Shown piece by piece: positions 25,806 through 34,263 of a DNA stretch of 64,000 nucleotides; position 1 is the first letter of the stretch; every line of letters begins with the position of its first letter. Under the pieces are notes generated by a model. It worked only from the letters and a program-made list of their open reading frames with translations, did not search any database and had not been told where the DNA came from. A program made the position numbers and the translations under genes. The DNA comes from UBA5070 sp035352895 (lineage in GTDB: Bacteria > Fibrobacterota > Fibrobacteria > UBA5070). The DNA lies in contig DAOPYN010000003.1 in the NCBI GenBank assembly GCA_035352895.1, forward strand, positions 62,001-126,000. The letters run 5' to 3'.

Positions 25806-26315
25806 ATGGTGGACAGGATGGCACCCCTGGTGGGGGTGGTGATGGGATCGCGAAGCGATTGGGAGACGATGCGCCAGGCCACCCTGATGCTCCGTGGTCT
25901 GGGGATTCCCTACGAAGCGAAGGTGGTTTCCGCCCACCGGACACCGGATCTCCTGGCCGAATATGCCAAGACCGCTCGTCAAAGGGGCCTCCGGATGATC
26001 ATCGCCGGCGCCGGGGGCGCGGCCCATCTCCCCGGCATGCTCGCCGCCTTCGGCCCGGTTCCGGTGCTGGGTGTCCCGGTCCAGTCGAAAGCCCTTTCCG
26101 GAGTGGACTCCCTCCATTCCATCGTCCAGATGCCCAAGGGCGTCCCCGTGGCCACCTTCGCGATCGGACCGGCCGGAGCCGCCAACGCGGCCCTGTTCGC
26201 CGCCGCCGTGCTCGCCCACGACCTTCCTTCCGTCCGGGAGGCCCTGGACCAGTTTCGGGCCGACCAGACCCGCACCGTGTTGGAAGACGCCCCCCTCGAG
26301 GAGGACCCGTCGTGA
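25806..26315 (+). CDS. purE: N5-carboxyaminoimidazole ribonucleotide mutase
   Basis: PurE moves the carboxyl group of N5-CAIR to give CAIR in purine synthesis. The 169 residues contain VVMGSRSDWETM, KVVSAHRTPD (His of the active site), IIAGAGGAAHLPGM and GVPVQSKALSGVDSLHSIVQMP, all diagnostic of the bacterial class I enzyme. A GGAGGAACG ribosome site precedes ATG, and TAGACT at about 25769 is a candidate -10. Four-base overlap with purK. Confidence 0.96.
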   Translation: MVDRMAPLVGVVMGSRSDWETMRQATLMLRGLGIPYEAKVVSAHRTPDLLAEYAKTARQRGLRMIIAGAGGAAHLPGMLAAFGPVPVLGVPVQSKALSGVDSLHSIVQMPKGVPVATFAIGPAGAANAALFAAAVLAHDLPSVREALDQFRADQTRTVLEDAPLEEDPS

Positions 26316-27451
26316 GTCCACTGCCCCCCGGAGCGATCCTGGGAATCCTGGGCGGAGGCCAACTGGGGCGGTACATGGCCCTGGTTGCCCAGCAGCGAGG
26401 TTATCGCGTGGCCGTCCTGGATCCGCAGGAGGATGCTCCCGCCCATCAGGTGGCCCACCATCGGATCGTGGCCGCCTACGACGACCCGCAGGCATTGGAT
26501 CGGCTGGCTGGAATCTGCCATGCCGTGACCTTCGAATTCGAAAACGTCCCCGCCCGATCGCTGGAACCGTTCCAGAAGGCCGGAGTCCGGATCCATCCCG
26601 GTGCCAGGGCCCTGGCCATCTGCCAGGATCGCATCCAGGAAAAGACCACGGTGAACGCCTGCGGCATCGAGACGGCAAGATGGGCCCCCATCCGAGCCCA
26701 AGCCGATCTGGCCCAAGCCTTGGGGAAGTTCGGTGGAACCGGAATCCTCAAGACCGCCCGCTCCGGCTACGACGGCAAGGGCCAAGCGAAGGTCGACGGC
26801 TTTGCGGACGCGATGGATGCTTGGAAGGGAATGAACGGCGTGGATTGCGTCCTGGAGGAGATCGTCCCCTTCGCCATGGAATGCTCGGTTTTGGCCGCCC
26901 GCGACGTGGAAGGCAATTGCTTCACCCATCCGGTCTGCGAGAACATGCACTCCCGCCACATCCTGGATGTGACCGTCAGCCCCGCCAGGGTCCGCGAGTC
27001 GGCGGCTCGCGCCATGCGCTCCCGCACCGCGCGCATCGCCCAGGAACTGGACTACGTGGGACATCTGGCGGTGGAGTTCTTCGTGCTTCCCGACGGCGAG
27101 GTCCTGGTCAACGAGATCGCCCCGCGCCCCCACAATTCCGGCCACCTCACCATCGACACCGCCATGGCCAGCCAGTTCGAGGAACACGTCCGGTGCGTCA
27201 CCGGTTGGCCGGTCCTCCCCTACGACCTCAACGTCCAGGCCGCGGCCATGGCCAACCTCCTCGGCGACGCCTGGGAGGGCGGAGAACCTCGATGGGAACG
27301 GCTGGCCGAATTCCCCGAGGTGCGCCTCCATCTGTATGGGAAGGCCCAAGCCCGACCCGGCCGGAAGATGGGCCACATCACCGGCTGGGCAACCTCCGCC
27401 GACGAGGCGGAACGCCTGGTCCGGGCCGCCCGCGAGGCGATCCGCCCCTGA
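26312..27451 (+). CDS. purK: N5-carboxyaminoimidazole ribonucleotide synthase
   Basis: PurK carboxylates AIR using ATP and bicarbonate, feeding PurE. The 379-residue ATP-grasp protein shows GILGGGQLGRYMALVAQQRG, FEFENVP, ILKTARSGYDGKGQ, the metal-binding LVNEIAPRPHNSGH, and a C-terminal lid domain. Start is GTG in a GTGA overlap with purE; both enzymes in one coupled pair is the standard arrangement. Confidence 0.96.
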   Translation: MSPLPPGAILGILGGGQLGRYMALVAQQRGYRVAVLDPQEDAPAHQVAHHRIVAAYDDPQALDRLAGICHAVTFEFENVPARSLEPFQKAGVRIHPGARALAICQDRIQEKTTVNACGIETARWAPIRAQADLAQALGKFGGTGILKTARSGYDGKGQAKVDGFADAMDAWKGMNGVDCVLEEIVPFAMECSVLAARDVEGNCFTHPVCENMHSRHILDVTVSPARVRESAARAMRSRTARIAQELDYVGHLAVEFFVLPDGEVLVNEIAPRPHNSGHLTIDTAMASQFEEHVRCVTGWPVLPYDLNVQAAAMANLLGDAWEGGEPRWERLAEFPEVRLHLYGKAQARPGRKMGHITGWATSADEAERLVRAAREAIRP

Positions 27452-27494
27452 GGACGCGTGGATGCACTTCCCGCGGGCTTCCGAGGGAATCGCC

Positions 27495-27965
27495 CTATCG
27501 CGACATGCCTGTCAGAAGGTGCCAGGCTTTGCGATAGCGCTCCAGCCGCCCCAGATCGGACGTGGTGACCTGGCTGAGACGCCGCACATCCAGGTTCGAT
27601 TCCAGGTCGGCGAGCTTCACGCGCCGGGAAAGGGGGTGCTTCGAGGCCCGCTCGATGGAATCCTCGTAGGATTCCCCATCGCGACGGGTGAGGGCATCCA
27701 CCGCATCGACCACAGCGGAGGAAAACCCCTGCTCCCGCAGATCCTTGCAGGTGACGGCGGAATCCTCCACCACATCGTGCAGGGCGGCCACGGTGGCCGC
27801 TTCCAGGTCGTCGCGGCAGGCGCTGACGACTTGCAGGATGTGCAAAAGGTAGGGCTTTCCAGCTCGGTCGGTGGCGCCGGCGTGCACCTGCACGGCAAGG
27901 CGCAAGGCTCGATCCAAGGGGTGTTCGGGGGAATCCATCCGCAGTCGCTTGGTGTCGGATTGCAT
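27495..27965 (-). CDS. HD-domain phosphohydrolase, SpoT-hydrolase-like
   Basis: A 156-residue single HD domain: VQVHAGATDRAGKPYLLH, ALHDVVEDSAVTCKDLREQGF and KLADLESNLDVRR match the RelA/SpoT hydrolase-type pattern (His...His-Asp...Asp). Proteins of this kind can be small (p)ppGpp hydrolases, but the substrate cannot be told from sequence. The start was set at 27965 (eight bases after TACATT), not the longer in-frame ATG at 28019, which would overlap the cysK promoter. Divergent from cysK. Confidence 0.8.
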   Translation of the reverse strand: MQSDTKRLRMDSPEHPLDRALRLAVQVHAGATDRAGKPYLLHILQVVSACRDDLEAATVAALHDVVEDSAVTCKDLREQGFSSAVVDAVDALTRRDGESYEDSIERASKHPLSRRVKLADLESNLDVRRLSQVTTSDLGRLERYRKAWHLLTGMSR

Positions 27966-28006
27966 GGGCGGGAAATGTACCTCCGCACAAGCGACTACGA
28001 TTGCTC

Positions 28007-28035
28007 TTGACATCTTCACTCGAGCCGGGTAACTT
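28007..28035 (+). promoter_or_regulatory. Consensus sigma-70 promoter of cysK
   Basis: TTGACA, exactly 17 bases, TAACTT. The expected transcript start is about 28042, giving a leader of roughly 37 bases with TAGGAGG before ATG. This is the best sigma-70 match in the window. Confidence 0.8.
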
Positions 28036-28078
28036 ATTCCTACGTTTCCTGTATGCGGGATATGATTAGGAGGATTTC

Positions 28079-29065
28079 ATGGCAACCTACGACGACAACA
28101 GCCTTTCCATCGGCAAGACCCCACTGGTCCGTCTGAACCGGATCGTTCCGGCCGGAAGCCGCGTGTACGCCAAGATCGAGGGTCGAAACCCGGCCTATTC
28201 CGTCAAGTGCCGCGTCGGCGCATCCCTGATCTGGGATGCCGAACAGCGCGGGCTCCTCCGGCGGGGCATGGAGATCGTGGAGCCCACTTCCGGCAACACG
28301 GGGATCGCCCTGGCCTTCGTGGCGGCATCCCGCGGATACCCTCTCACCATCGTGATGCCGGAAACCATGTCCATCGAACGACGCAAGATCCTCAAGGCCC
28401 TGGGCGCGCGGATCGTGCTCACCGAAGGGCCCAAGGGCATGAAGGGCGCGATCCTCAAGGCGGAGGAGATCGCCGGCAGCGATCCGGGACGGTATTTCAT
28501 GCCCCAGCAGTTCGAGAACCCGGCCAATCCGGAAATCCACGCGAAGACCACCGGACCGGAGATCTGGGACGACTTGGACGGCAAATTGGATGTGCTGGTG
28601 GCGGGCGTGGGCACGGGCGGCACCATCACGGGCATCTCGCGGTACTTCAAGCAGGTCCGCGGGAAACAGATCCTGTCGGTGGCCGTCGAGCCGGCGGAAA
28701 GCCCCGTCATCACGCAGTTCCGCGCCGGACAGGAGATCAAGCCGGGGCCGCACAAGATCCAGGGCATCGGGGCCGGATTCGTCCCCAAGACCCTGGACAC
28801 CACGATCCTCGACCGGGTGGAACTGGTGAGTTCCGCCGAGGCCATCGAATTCAGCCGACGTCTCACCGCCGAGGAAGGAATCCTGTCCGGAATCTCCAGC
28901 GGAGCGGCCGCCCTGGCCGCATCGCGCCTGGCGGCGGACCCGGCCTTCGCGGGAAAGACCATCGTGGTGATCCTTCCGGATTCCGGCGAGCGCTATCTCA
29001 GTGGCGCCCTGTTCGAAGGAGCCTTCGAGGGGATCGAAACCGCCGGAGCCGGCGCGATCCTCTGA
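28079..29065 (+). CDS. cysK: Cysteine synthase A (O-acetylserine sulfhydrylase)
   Basis: CysK makes cysteine from O-acetylserine and sulfide with pyridoxal phosphate. The 328 residues include NPAYSVKCR with PLP lysine Lys43, EPTSGNTGIALAF (substrate loop), GVGTGGTITG (phosphate loop) and SGISSGAA. It has a strong promoter, a good ribosome site and a clean terminator, so it forms a well-expressed single-gene unit. No cysE is next to it. Confidence 0.96.
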   Translation: MATYDDNSLSIGKTPLVRLNRIVPAGSRVYAKIEGRNPAYSVKCRVGASLIWDAEQRGLLRRGMEIVEPTSGNTGIALAFVAASRGYPLTIVMPETMSIERRKILKALGARIVLTEGPKGMKGAILKAEEIAGSDPGRYFMPQQFENPANPEIHAKTTGPEIWDDLDGKLDVLVAGVGTGGTITGISRYFKQVRGKQILSVAVEPAESPVITQFRAGQEIKPGPHKIQGIGAGFVPKTLDTTILDRVELVSSAEAIEFSRRLTAEEGILSGISSGAAALAASRLAADPAFAGKTIVVILPDSGERYLSGALFEGAFEGIETAGAGAIL

Positions 29066-29092
29066 TCTCGACAACCGAGACCGCGTCCTTCC

Positions 29093-29125
29093 AAAGCCCG
29101 TCCGACCAGGACGGGCTTTCTGTTT
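29093..29125 (+). terminator. Intrinsic terminator of cysK
   Basis: AAAGCCCGTCC and GGACGGGCTTT form a perfect eleven-pair stem around GACCA, followed by CTGTTT; it starts 28 bases after the cysK stop. The stem is symmetrical and may also serve the convergent peptidase gene. Confidence 0.88.
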
Positions 29126-29146
29126 GCCGCTCGAGTCGTTGCGATC

Positions 29147-29614
29147 CTACGGGTACCTGGCCTTGGGAAGCTCGAAGTGGGGACCATCGATGAACGCGCG
29201 CTTGCCCTGCTGGCGGCAGGTTTCCACATAGGCGGCCACCAGGTGTTCCGGCGAATCCGTGGAATCGGTGAAGGCCACGTCCCAGGACCCGCCCCAGCGG
29301 ATGGGCACCTGGAATTCCCTGGCGGCCATCCGCACGGCATCGGCGATCACGTAGATGGGCTCCCACTCCCACCGGAGCTTCCCGTTGATGTACGGCACCA
29401 GATCCACCGCATGCCCGGTGATATGGCGGGATTCCATGGTCTTGGAGGCGCCCGCGGCGACCAGCCTCTTCTGCTCTTCCAGGGTCCGGATTCCGTCGTG
29501 GACCGAGAAGTCCTGGGCCGTGAGTTCGATGGCACGGTGGACGACACGTACCAGATCGGCGTGGACGCCTTGGAGTTCCTTCCTGGATGCTGCACCTAGG
29601 ACGAATTTCGGCAT
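29147..29614 (-). CDS. M15-family L-alanyl-D-glutamate peptidase, endolysin type
   Basis: A 155-residue protein matching T5-endolysin-like M15 peptidases: VHDGIRTLEEQKRLVAAGAS, the zinc motif SRHITGHAVD (His-x6-Asp) and GPHFEL (second His) are all in place, with the acidic general base expected in the AFIDGPHF region. These enzymes cut the L-Ala-D-Glu bond of peptidoglycan. AAAAGGGG lies before ATG 29614. There is no signal peptide and no holin, portal or tail gene nearby, so it is either a phage relic or a domesticated lysin. Confidence 0.88.
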   Translation of the reverse strand: MPKFVLGAASRKELQGVHADLVRVVHRAIELTAQDFSVHDGIRTLEEQKRLVAAGASKTMESRHITGHAVDLVPYINGKLRWEWEPIYVIADAVRMAAREFQVPIRWGGSWDVAFTDSTDSPEHLVAAYVETCRQQGKRAFIDGPHFELPKARYP

Positions 29615-29704
29615 CGGATCCCCTTTTTCTATCGCGTGGTTTGTCGCGGGCGCTTGCCGCCCTGTTCGCGGTCGCATGGAATGTAGGAACCGGGCAATCA
29701 CCCA

Positions 29705-29730
29705 CCCCGCAGCTTGCTGCGGGGTATTTT
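29705..29730 (+). terminator. Perfect hairpin with T-rich tail, plus-strand orientation
   Basis: CCCCGCAGC and GCTGCGGGG (nine pairs, two-base loop) followed by TATTTT. No annotated plus-strand gene precedes it; upstream lies only the divergent start region of the peptidase gene. It could end a short untranslated transcript or block read-through into the phosphatase gene. Confidence 0.55.
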
Positions 29731-29798
29731 CCTGGCCAGCGGTTTCGGGTCACGCAGGGCAACCGGATCGAAACGTCAGGTACCTACCATTTCCCACC

Positions 29799-31139
29799 AT
29801 GGTCCTTTCCGCCCTCCTGGCCCTCTCGCTGTCCGCCAAGCCATCTCCCGCCCCCCGGTACGTGTTCCTGTTCGTCGGCGACGGCATGGGCATTGCCCAA
29901 GTGTCCCTCGCCGAAGCCTATCGGGCGAGCATCCAGGGCGATTCGGTCGGGTTCGCACCCACGCGATTTTCCCGATTCCCGATCGTCTCCCTGGCCACCA
30001 CCCACTGCGCGACCCGTCGCATCACGGAATCCGCGGCGGCGGCCACCGCCCTGGCCACCGGATCCAAGGCCGGCGAGGGAGGCCTGGGCCTGGACGTCGA
30101 AGGCAGGATACAACAGAATCTGACCGAGCTGGCCGCCGAGGCGGGAATGGCCACGGGAGTGGCCACCACGGTATCGGTGGACCACGCCACCCCGGCGGGA
30201 TTCTACGCCCACGTCGCCAACCGCGGCGATTTCGGCCAGATCCGGCGCCAAGCCGCGGTCTCGCGCCTGGACTTCCTGGGCGGCGCCCCCTTCCTGGCGC
30301 CGGATTCCGTCGAACCGGCACCCAAAACCGGCTGGGACACGGTGCGCGGCCGCTCCGCCCTGGCCGCGCGAACCACGCCGCATGTCCTCGCCATCCCCTC
30401 GGGAAAGGCGCGTCCCTCGCTTCCCTGGGCCCTGGACCGCTCTCCCGACGACACCTCCCTGGGGCTCGCCGACCTCGTGCGCGAAGGCGCGCGCATCCTG
30501 GAGAAGTCCTCGCCCAAGGGGTTCTTCCTGATGGCCGAAGCGGGAAAGATCGACTGGGCCTGCCACCGCAACGACGCCCGCACCATGGTCGGGGAGGTGT
30601 GGGACCTGGATGCGGCCGTCGGCGAGGCCATGTCCTTCGCCGAGCGCCATCCGGGACAGGTTCTGATCGTGGTGGTCGCCGACCACGAAACCGGCGGTCT
30701 TTCGCTGGGCTCCGGACCCACCGGATACTGGACGGATTTTGGCCTGTTGCGCCACCAGACGCGAAGCCAGGAAGCCATGGAGGATTCGCTCGCGCTGATC
30801 CTGGCTGGACAGGGTTGGTCCGAGGCCTCGATCTTCTCGCGATTGGCGGAGTGGACCGGACTGGGGCGCGCCAAGGGACTGGCCCTGGGAAGCGCCGATT
30901 CCGCATCGCTCCGGGAGGCCCTGGGCCGGTCCAGGACGCGCACCAAGGCCGCCGCCCTGGCGTCCACGGCCACCAGGCTCCTCTCCGCCAAGGCCGGCGT
31001 GGGTTGGACCAGCGGCGCCCACACCGCCAGCCCCGTCCCGGTCTACGCCTGGGGATCGGGATCGGAAGCCTTCCAGGGAAGACTGGACAACACGCGGATC
31101 CAGCAGATCCTGTCCGAACGGGTCGCACCCCGGAAATGA
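29799..31139 (+). CDS. Alkaline phosphatase (PhoA family)
   Basis: A 446-residue exported enzyme that frees phosphate from monoesters. Signal peptide about 1-18; metal and active-site motifs are YVFLFVGDGMG (Asp), ITESAAAATALATGSKAG (nucleophile Ser), DHATPAGFYAH, FLMAEAGKIDWACH, VVVADHETGG and GWTSGAHT (His). The order fits the PhoA family, close in size to Vibrio-type enzymes. ATG at 29799 has TACCAT ending eight bases before it and no ribosome site. No Pho-box direct repeats were seen. Confidence 0.93.
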   Translation: MVLSALLALSLSAKPSPAPRYVFLFVGDGMGIAQVSLAEAYRASIQGDSVGFAPTRFSRFPIVSLATTHCATRRITESAAAATALATGSKAGEGGLGLDVEGRIQQNLTELAAEAGMATGVATTVSVDHATPAGFYAHVANRGDFGQIRRQAAVSRLDFLGGAPFLAPDSVEPAPKTGWDTVRGRSALAARTTPHVLAIPSGKARPSLPWALDRSPDDTSLGLADLVREGARILEKSSPKGFFLMAEAGKIDWACHRNDARTMVGEVWDLDAAVGEAMSFAERHPGQVLIVVVADHETGGLSLGSGPTGYWTDFGLLRHQTRSQEAMEDSLALILAGQGWSEASIFSRLAEWTGLGRAKGLALGSADSASLREALGRSRTRTKAAALASTATRLLSAKAGVGWTSGAHTASPVPVYAWGSGSEAFQGRLDNTRIQQILSERVAPRK

Positions 31140-31149
31140 ACCCGACTCC

Positions 31150-32067
31150 TCAGCTCGATCTCGCCCATTCCCGGTAGCGGGCGGGAGTCATGCCTCCCCG
31201 CTCCCGGAACAACCGCACGAAGCTGGGCACGTCGCTCCAACCGGAAGCCTGGCAAGCGTCGGCAAGACTCGCTCCCCCTTCCAGGAGTTCGCGCGCCTTC
31301 TCCAGTCGGCGTTCCTGGATCCATCGCCGAGGGCTGGTTCCCAGAGCGTCCCGGAAGCGTCGCTCCAGCGTGCGCATCCCCACCCCCGATTCCTTGGCCA
31401 ATCCGGCCAGGTCCCACGGAGCGCCGGGATCCGCGCCGATCCGCCGCACCACCGAAGCCAGGACGGGATCCGGCAGGACGGGCAGCGGCCTCGTGCCCAG
31501 CCAAGGGAGCTGGTTTTCCCTGGAAGGATCCACCTGGAGGATCCTGGCCACCTGCAGCGCCACCGCCCGACCGGCAGCCCGCCCGACCAGGAAGAGCCCC
31601 AGGTCCACGAAGGCGGTGTAGCCGCCCGCACTGACCACGTCTCCGTGGTCCAGAAGGATGCGCTCCATGGAAAGCCGCTCCCTGGGAAACATCCGTCGGA
31701 ATGATTCTTCCAGGTTCCAGTGGGTGGTGGCCGCCCGCCCCTGGAGCAGCCCCGCCGCCGCCAGGGCGAAGTTCCCCGCGCACACCGCGGCCACCCGGTG
31801 GCCGCGCCCGTGGTGGCGCCGAAGTTCGGAGGGCAGATCTCCGTCGACCAACAACGGTAGGGCGGCATCCGCCCCGGGAGGCACCACCACCCAAGGGTCG
31901 TCCTTGGCCAGAAACCGAAATCGGGCCTCCCGACCGGAGCCGTCCAGGGGACCCACCTCCAGATCGAAGCGAGCCACTGCGGCCCGACCAGCGAAGGAGA
32001 ACAGCTCCCGCAGGCCTTCAACGGACATCCGCGAGTTGCCCGGGTAGTCGGCAAGCCAGATTCGCAT
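31150..32067 (-). CDS. GlxA-type AraC-family regulator (DJ-1/PfpI + HTH)
   Basis: A 305-residue protein: an N-terminal DJ-1/PfpI-like domain (about 1-165) with Cys in VAAVCAGNFALAAAGLLQGR followed by ATTHW, and a C-terminal AraC double helix-turn-helix (about 205-300: LAKESGVGMRTLERRFRDAL and LADACQASGWSDVPSFVRLF). Such regulators lack amidase activity and sense small metabolites. The divergent isochorismatase-like gene, 115 bases away, is the likely target. The stop lies 11 bases from that of the convergent phosphatase gene. Confidence 0.9.
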   Translation of the reverse strand: MRIWLADYPGNSRMSVEGLRELFSFAGRAAVARFDLEVGPLDGSGREARFRFLAKDDPWVVVPPGADAALPLLVDGDLPSELRRHHGRGHRVAAVCAGNFALAAAGLLQGRAATTHWNLEESFRRMFPRERLSMERILLDHGDVVSAGGYTAFVDLGLFLVGRAAGRAVALQVARILQVDPSRENQLPWLGTRPLPVLPDPVLASVVRRIGADPGAPWDLAGLAKESGVGMRTLERRFRDALGTSPRRWIQERRLEKARELLEGGASLADACQASGWSDVPSFVRLFRERGGMTPARYREWARSS

Positions 32068-32181
32068 TCCGCATAATCTTTGTCGTTTGCGACCATTTGG
32101 CAATCGGTTCCGATCGGCGATGTTTCCTTCACCGGCGCGGATTCCCCGCGATCGGGCATTGTGGACCACTCCGAGGAATCC

Positions 32182-32745
32182 ATGGAATCCAAGACCGCAC
32201 TCCTTCTCATCGACATCCAGCTGGACTACTTCGAGGGGGGAGCTTTCCCCTTGGATCCGGTCCAACGCGAACGAGCCCTGGACACCGCCGCACGGCTTCT
32301 TGGAGCAGCCCGTGCGACCGGCTCCACGGTGATCCACGTCCGTCACGAATCCCCTCTTCCCATGGCGTCCCTCCTGGCAAGAGGCACGCCGGGAACCCGG
32401 ATCCATCCGCGCCTGGAGCCCATCGAAGGAGAACTCGTGGTGACCAAAGCCCATCCCGATTCCTTCCGCGAAACCGAACTGGAACGCATCCTGCGCGATC
32501 GGGGGATCGAGCATCTGGTGGTGGGTGGCATGATCGCCTGGATGTGCGTGCAATCCACCGTCCGCTCGGCCTACGATCTGGGCTTCCAGGTGCATCTGGT
32601 GCCGGACATGGTCGCTTCGCGCGGATTCACCAGCCGAGGCCTTTCCCTGGACGCCGACAGCACCCTCGCCGCGAGCCTGTATCCTCTCTTCTGGCGGTTC
32701 GCCCGGGAAACCTCCCCCCAGGAGGCGGAGATCCTTCTGCGGTAG
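32182..32745 (+). CDS. Isochorismatase-family cysteine hydrolase
   Basis: A 187-residue single-domain hydrolase with the Asp-Lys-Cys triad: ALLLIDIQLDYFEGGAF (Asp), VVTKAHPDSF (Lys) and GGMIAWMCVQSTVRSAYDLG (Cys), plus VHLVPDMVAS. The family includes nicotinamidases and N-carbamoyl or biuret-type amidohydrolases; substrate is not evident. Start at 32182 with GAGGAA upstream; an earlier ATG at 32080 adds 34 unrelated residues. Probably controlled by the divergent GlxA-type regulator. Confidence 0.88.
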   Translation: MESKTALLLIDIQLDYFEGGAFPLDPVQRERALDTAARLLGAARATGSTVIHVRHESPLPMASLLARGTPGTRIHPRLEPIEGELVVTKAHPDSFRETELERILRDRGIEHLVVGGMIAWMCVQSTVRSAYDLGFQVHLVPDMVASRGFTSRGLSLDADSTLAASLYPLFWRFARETSPQEAEILLR

Positions 32746-32812
32746 ACTCCCCACCAACATTTTTCTGAAACCATGGTGGACGCAGTTTCAATGAGGTTGT
32801 AGGTTAAAATGA

Positions 32813-32827
32813 GATAGATTCTCTATC
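32813..32827 (+). promoter_or_regulatory. Short dyad upstream of yceI
   Basis: GATAGA TTC TCTATC, a perfect six-base dyad, directly follows TAAAAT (32805-32810), a good -10 hexamer. It would sit at or just after the transcript start of the YceI gene, an operator-like place. Confidence 0.4.
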
Positions 32828-32855
32828 CCAACCACCAACACATTCGGAGTCTCCC

Positions 32856-33413
32856 ATGAAAGTCCTCAGCCTCGTCGCCGCACTTGCCGTTGCCGCATCC
32901 ATCCAGGCCCAAACCTGGACCCACGACGCCGCCCATTCCACCGTCAACTTCGCCATCAAGCATTTGGCGGTGAGCACCACCCGCGGCGAGTTCGACAACG
33001 TGGCCATCAAGCTCTCCGGAGACCCCAAGAAGCCCTCCACCCTGGCTGCCGAAGTGACCATCCAGGCCGCCTCGGTGAACACGAAGAATTCCTCGCGCGA
33101 CGACCATCTCCGCAAGGAGGACTTCTTCGATGTGGCCAAGTACCCGGAAATCACCTTCAAGTCGGACAAGGTCGAATCCAAGGGAGGGAAACACGTGATG
33201 GTCGGAACCCTCACCCTCCACGGCGTTTCCAAGAAGGTGTCGATCCCCTTCGAACTGAGCGGACCGACCGAAGACCCCTGGAAGAACACCCGCATCGGCC
33301 TGGAAGGAGCATTCACCCTCGATCGAACCGAATACGGCATGACCGGTGGCACTCCCGCCGTGGGCAAGGAGGTCAAGATCGACATTTCCTCCGAGTTCAC
33401 CCAAGCCAAATGA
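32856..33413 (+). CDS. YceI-family periplasmic lipid-binding protein
   Basis: A 185-residue exported protein: signal peptide (about 1-18, ending SIQAQ), then the YceI lipocalin-like barrel: WTHDAAHSTVNFAIKHLAV, TTRGEFDNV, SSRDDHLRKEDFFDVAKYPEITFKS, GTLTLHGVSKKV and FTLDRTEYGM. YceI relatives bind polyisoprenoids, probably quinone-like compounds, in the periplasm. A CGGAG lies about six bases before ATG. AT-rich upstream region with TAAAAT and a dyad. Confidence 0.93.
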   Translation: MKVLSLVAALAVAASIQAQTWTHDAAHSTVNFAIKHLAVSTTRGEFDNVAIKLSGDPKKPSTLAAEVTIQAASVNTKNSSRDDHLRKEDFFDVAKYPEITFKSDKVESKGGKHVMVGTLTLHGVSKKVSIPFELSGPTEDPWKNTRIGLEGAFTLDRTEYGMTGGTPAVGKEVKIDISSEFTQAK

Positions 33414-33468
33414 TCGCGGTTCGGGGATGGACGCGGACGTTCCCCGGAATGGGCCCGTCCCCCCTTTG

Positions 33469-34140
33469 TTACTTCTGCAGAAGCGCCGGGAATCCGGACA
33501 GGTCCGGCCATCCCAGCGAAGGGCAGTGGATCACGACCCGTCCGAGCAAGGCTCCGTCGCTCTCCGCTTCGTAGCCCAGACGCAGGCTGATCGTGCAATC
33601 GTCTGGACGATGATCGGTGTATTCGTCCACGAAATACGCCTCGCCCGAAGTCTCGCTCTCGTCGGATTCGGCTCCCAGGAAGAACGCGGCGGGTATCTCC
33701 GCGCTTCCCGTTTCCACCTGGGATTTTCCGTTGTCCACCAACTCCAGGCGGTAGTCCAGGGATGTCCAGTTGCGGCGCGTCACATCCAGCCGCAGCACCT
33801 TCCCTTCATGGTCGCGCTCCAGCCGGAGCGTCTTTCCGAACGGCGGCACGTTGGGCAACCGCACCGTGTCGTTGCCCTCCATCACCAGGATCCCCTTGTC
33901 CAGGACATACCGTTTGCCTTCGGTGGCCCAATCCAGTTTGGCCAGGAAGGCCTTCGAATACTGGGAAGGATCCCGCACCGTCCCCTGAGGTGCGTCCGCG
34001 ATTCCCGAATCGGAACGGACGACTCCTGTGGTGGAATCGGAACCCGAAACCTTCCTGGAATCCGAGGAAGTCCTCTGACAGGAGGAGACCATTCCCAGAG
34101 CGAAGAGCAGGACCCAGAGTGTGCGAGGCGATGCCATCAA
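33469..34140 (-). CDS. Lipoprotein, unknown function
   Basis: A 223-residue protein with lipobox FALGMVSSCQ (Cys21), a Ser/Asp-rich linker (about 22-55) and a beta-rich mature domain with an acidic stretch AESDESETSGEAYF. No family recognised. AAGGA lies before ATG, and TAATAC about 45 bases upstream is a possible -10. Divergent from the TetR gene and convergent with yceI. Confidence 0.7.
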   Translation of the reverse strand: MMASPRTLWVLLFALGMVSSCQRTSSDSRKVSGSDSTTGVVRSDSGIADAPQGTVRDPSQYSKAFLAKLDWATEGKRYVLDKGILVMEGNDTVRLPNVPPFGKTLRLERDHEGKVLRLDVTRRNWTSLDYRLELVDNGKSQVETGSAEIPAAFFLGAESDESETSGEAYFVDEYTDHRPDDCTISLRLGYEAESDGALLGRVVIHCPSLGWPDLSGFPALLQK

Positions 34141-34217
34141 GAATTCCTTCGGGTGACAGACTGCCCGTGTAGGGTATTAGGGGCAAGCGCAGGAATGTAG
34201 CACGGAAAACTTCCTTC

Positions 34218-34246
34218 TTGACAATTCCGACCCGCCTCCATAGATT
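34218..34246 (+). promoter_or_regulatory. Promoter of the tetR-MATE operon
   Basis: TTGACA, 17 bases, TAGATT. The transcript start would fall near 34253, three or four bases before the ATG at 34257, so the mRNA would be effectively leaderless. Confidence 0.75.
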
Positions 34247-34249
34247 AAC

Positions 34250-34263
34250 TAACCATATGGTTA
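34250..34263 (+). promoter_or_regulatory. Palindromic operator overlapping the tetR start codon
   Basis: TAACCATATGGTTA is a perfect 14-base palindrome covering the expected transcript start and the ATG. Together with flanking AACT it resembles typical TetR-family operators, so autoregulation is likely. Confidence 0.65.

Noticed and set aside
28036..28078. Cysteine or SAM-type riboswitch before cysK
   Set aside because: The leader is only about 37 bases and shows no multi-helix structure.
29147..29614. Prophage at the endolysin gene
   Set aside because: No integrase, structural, holin or attachment-site repeat is found on either side; neighbours are housekeeping genes.
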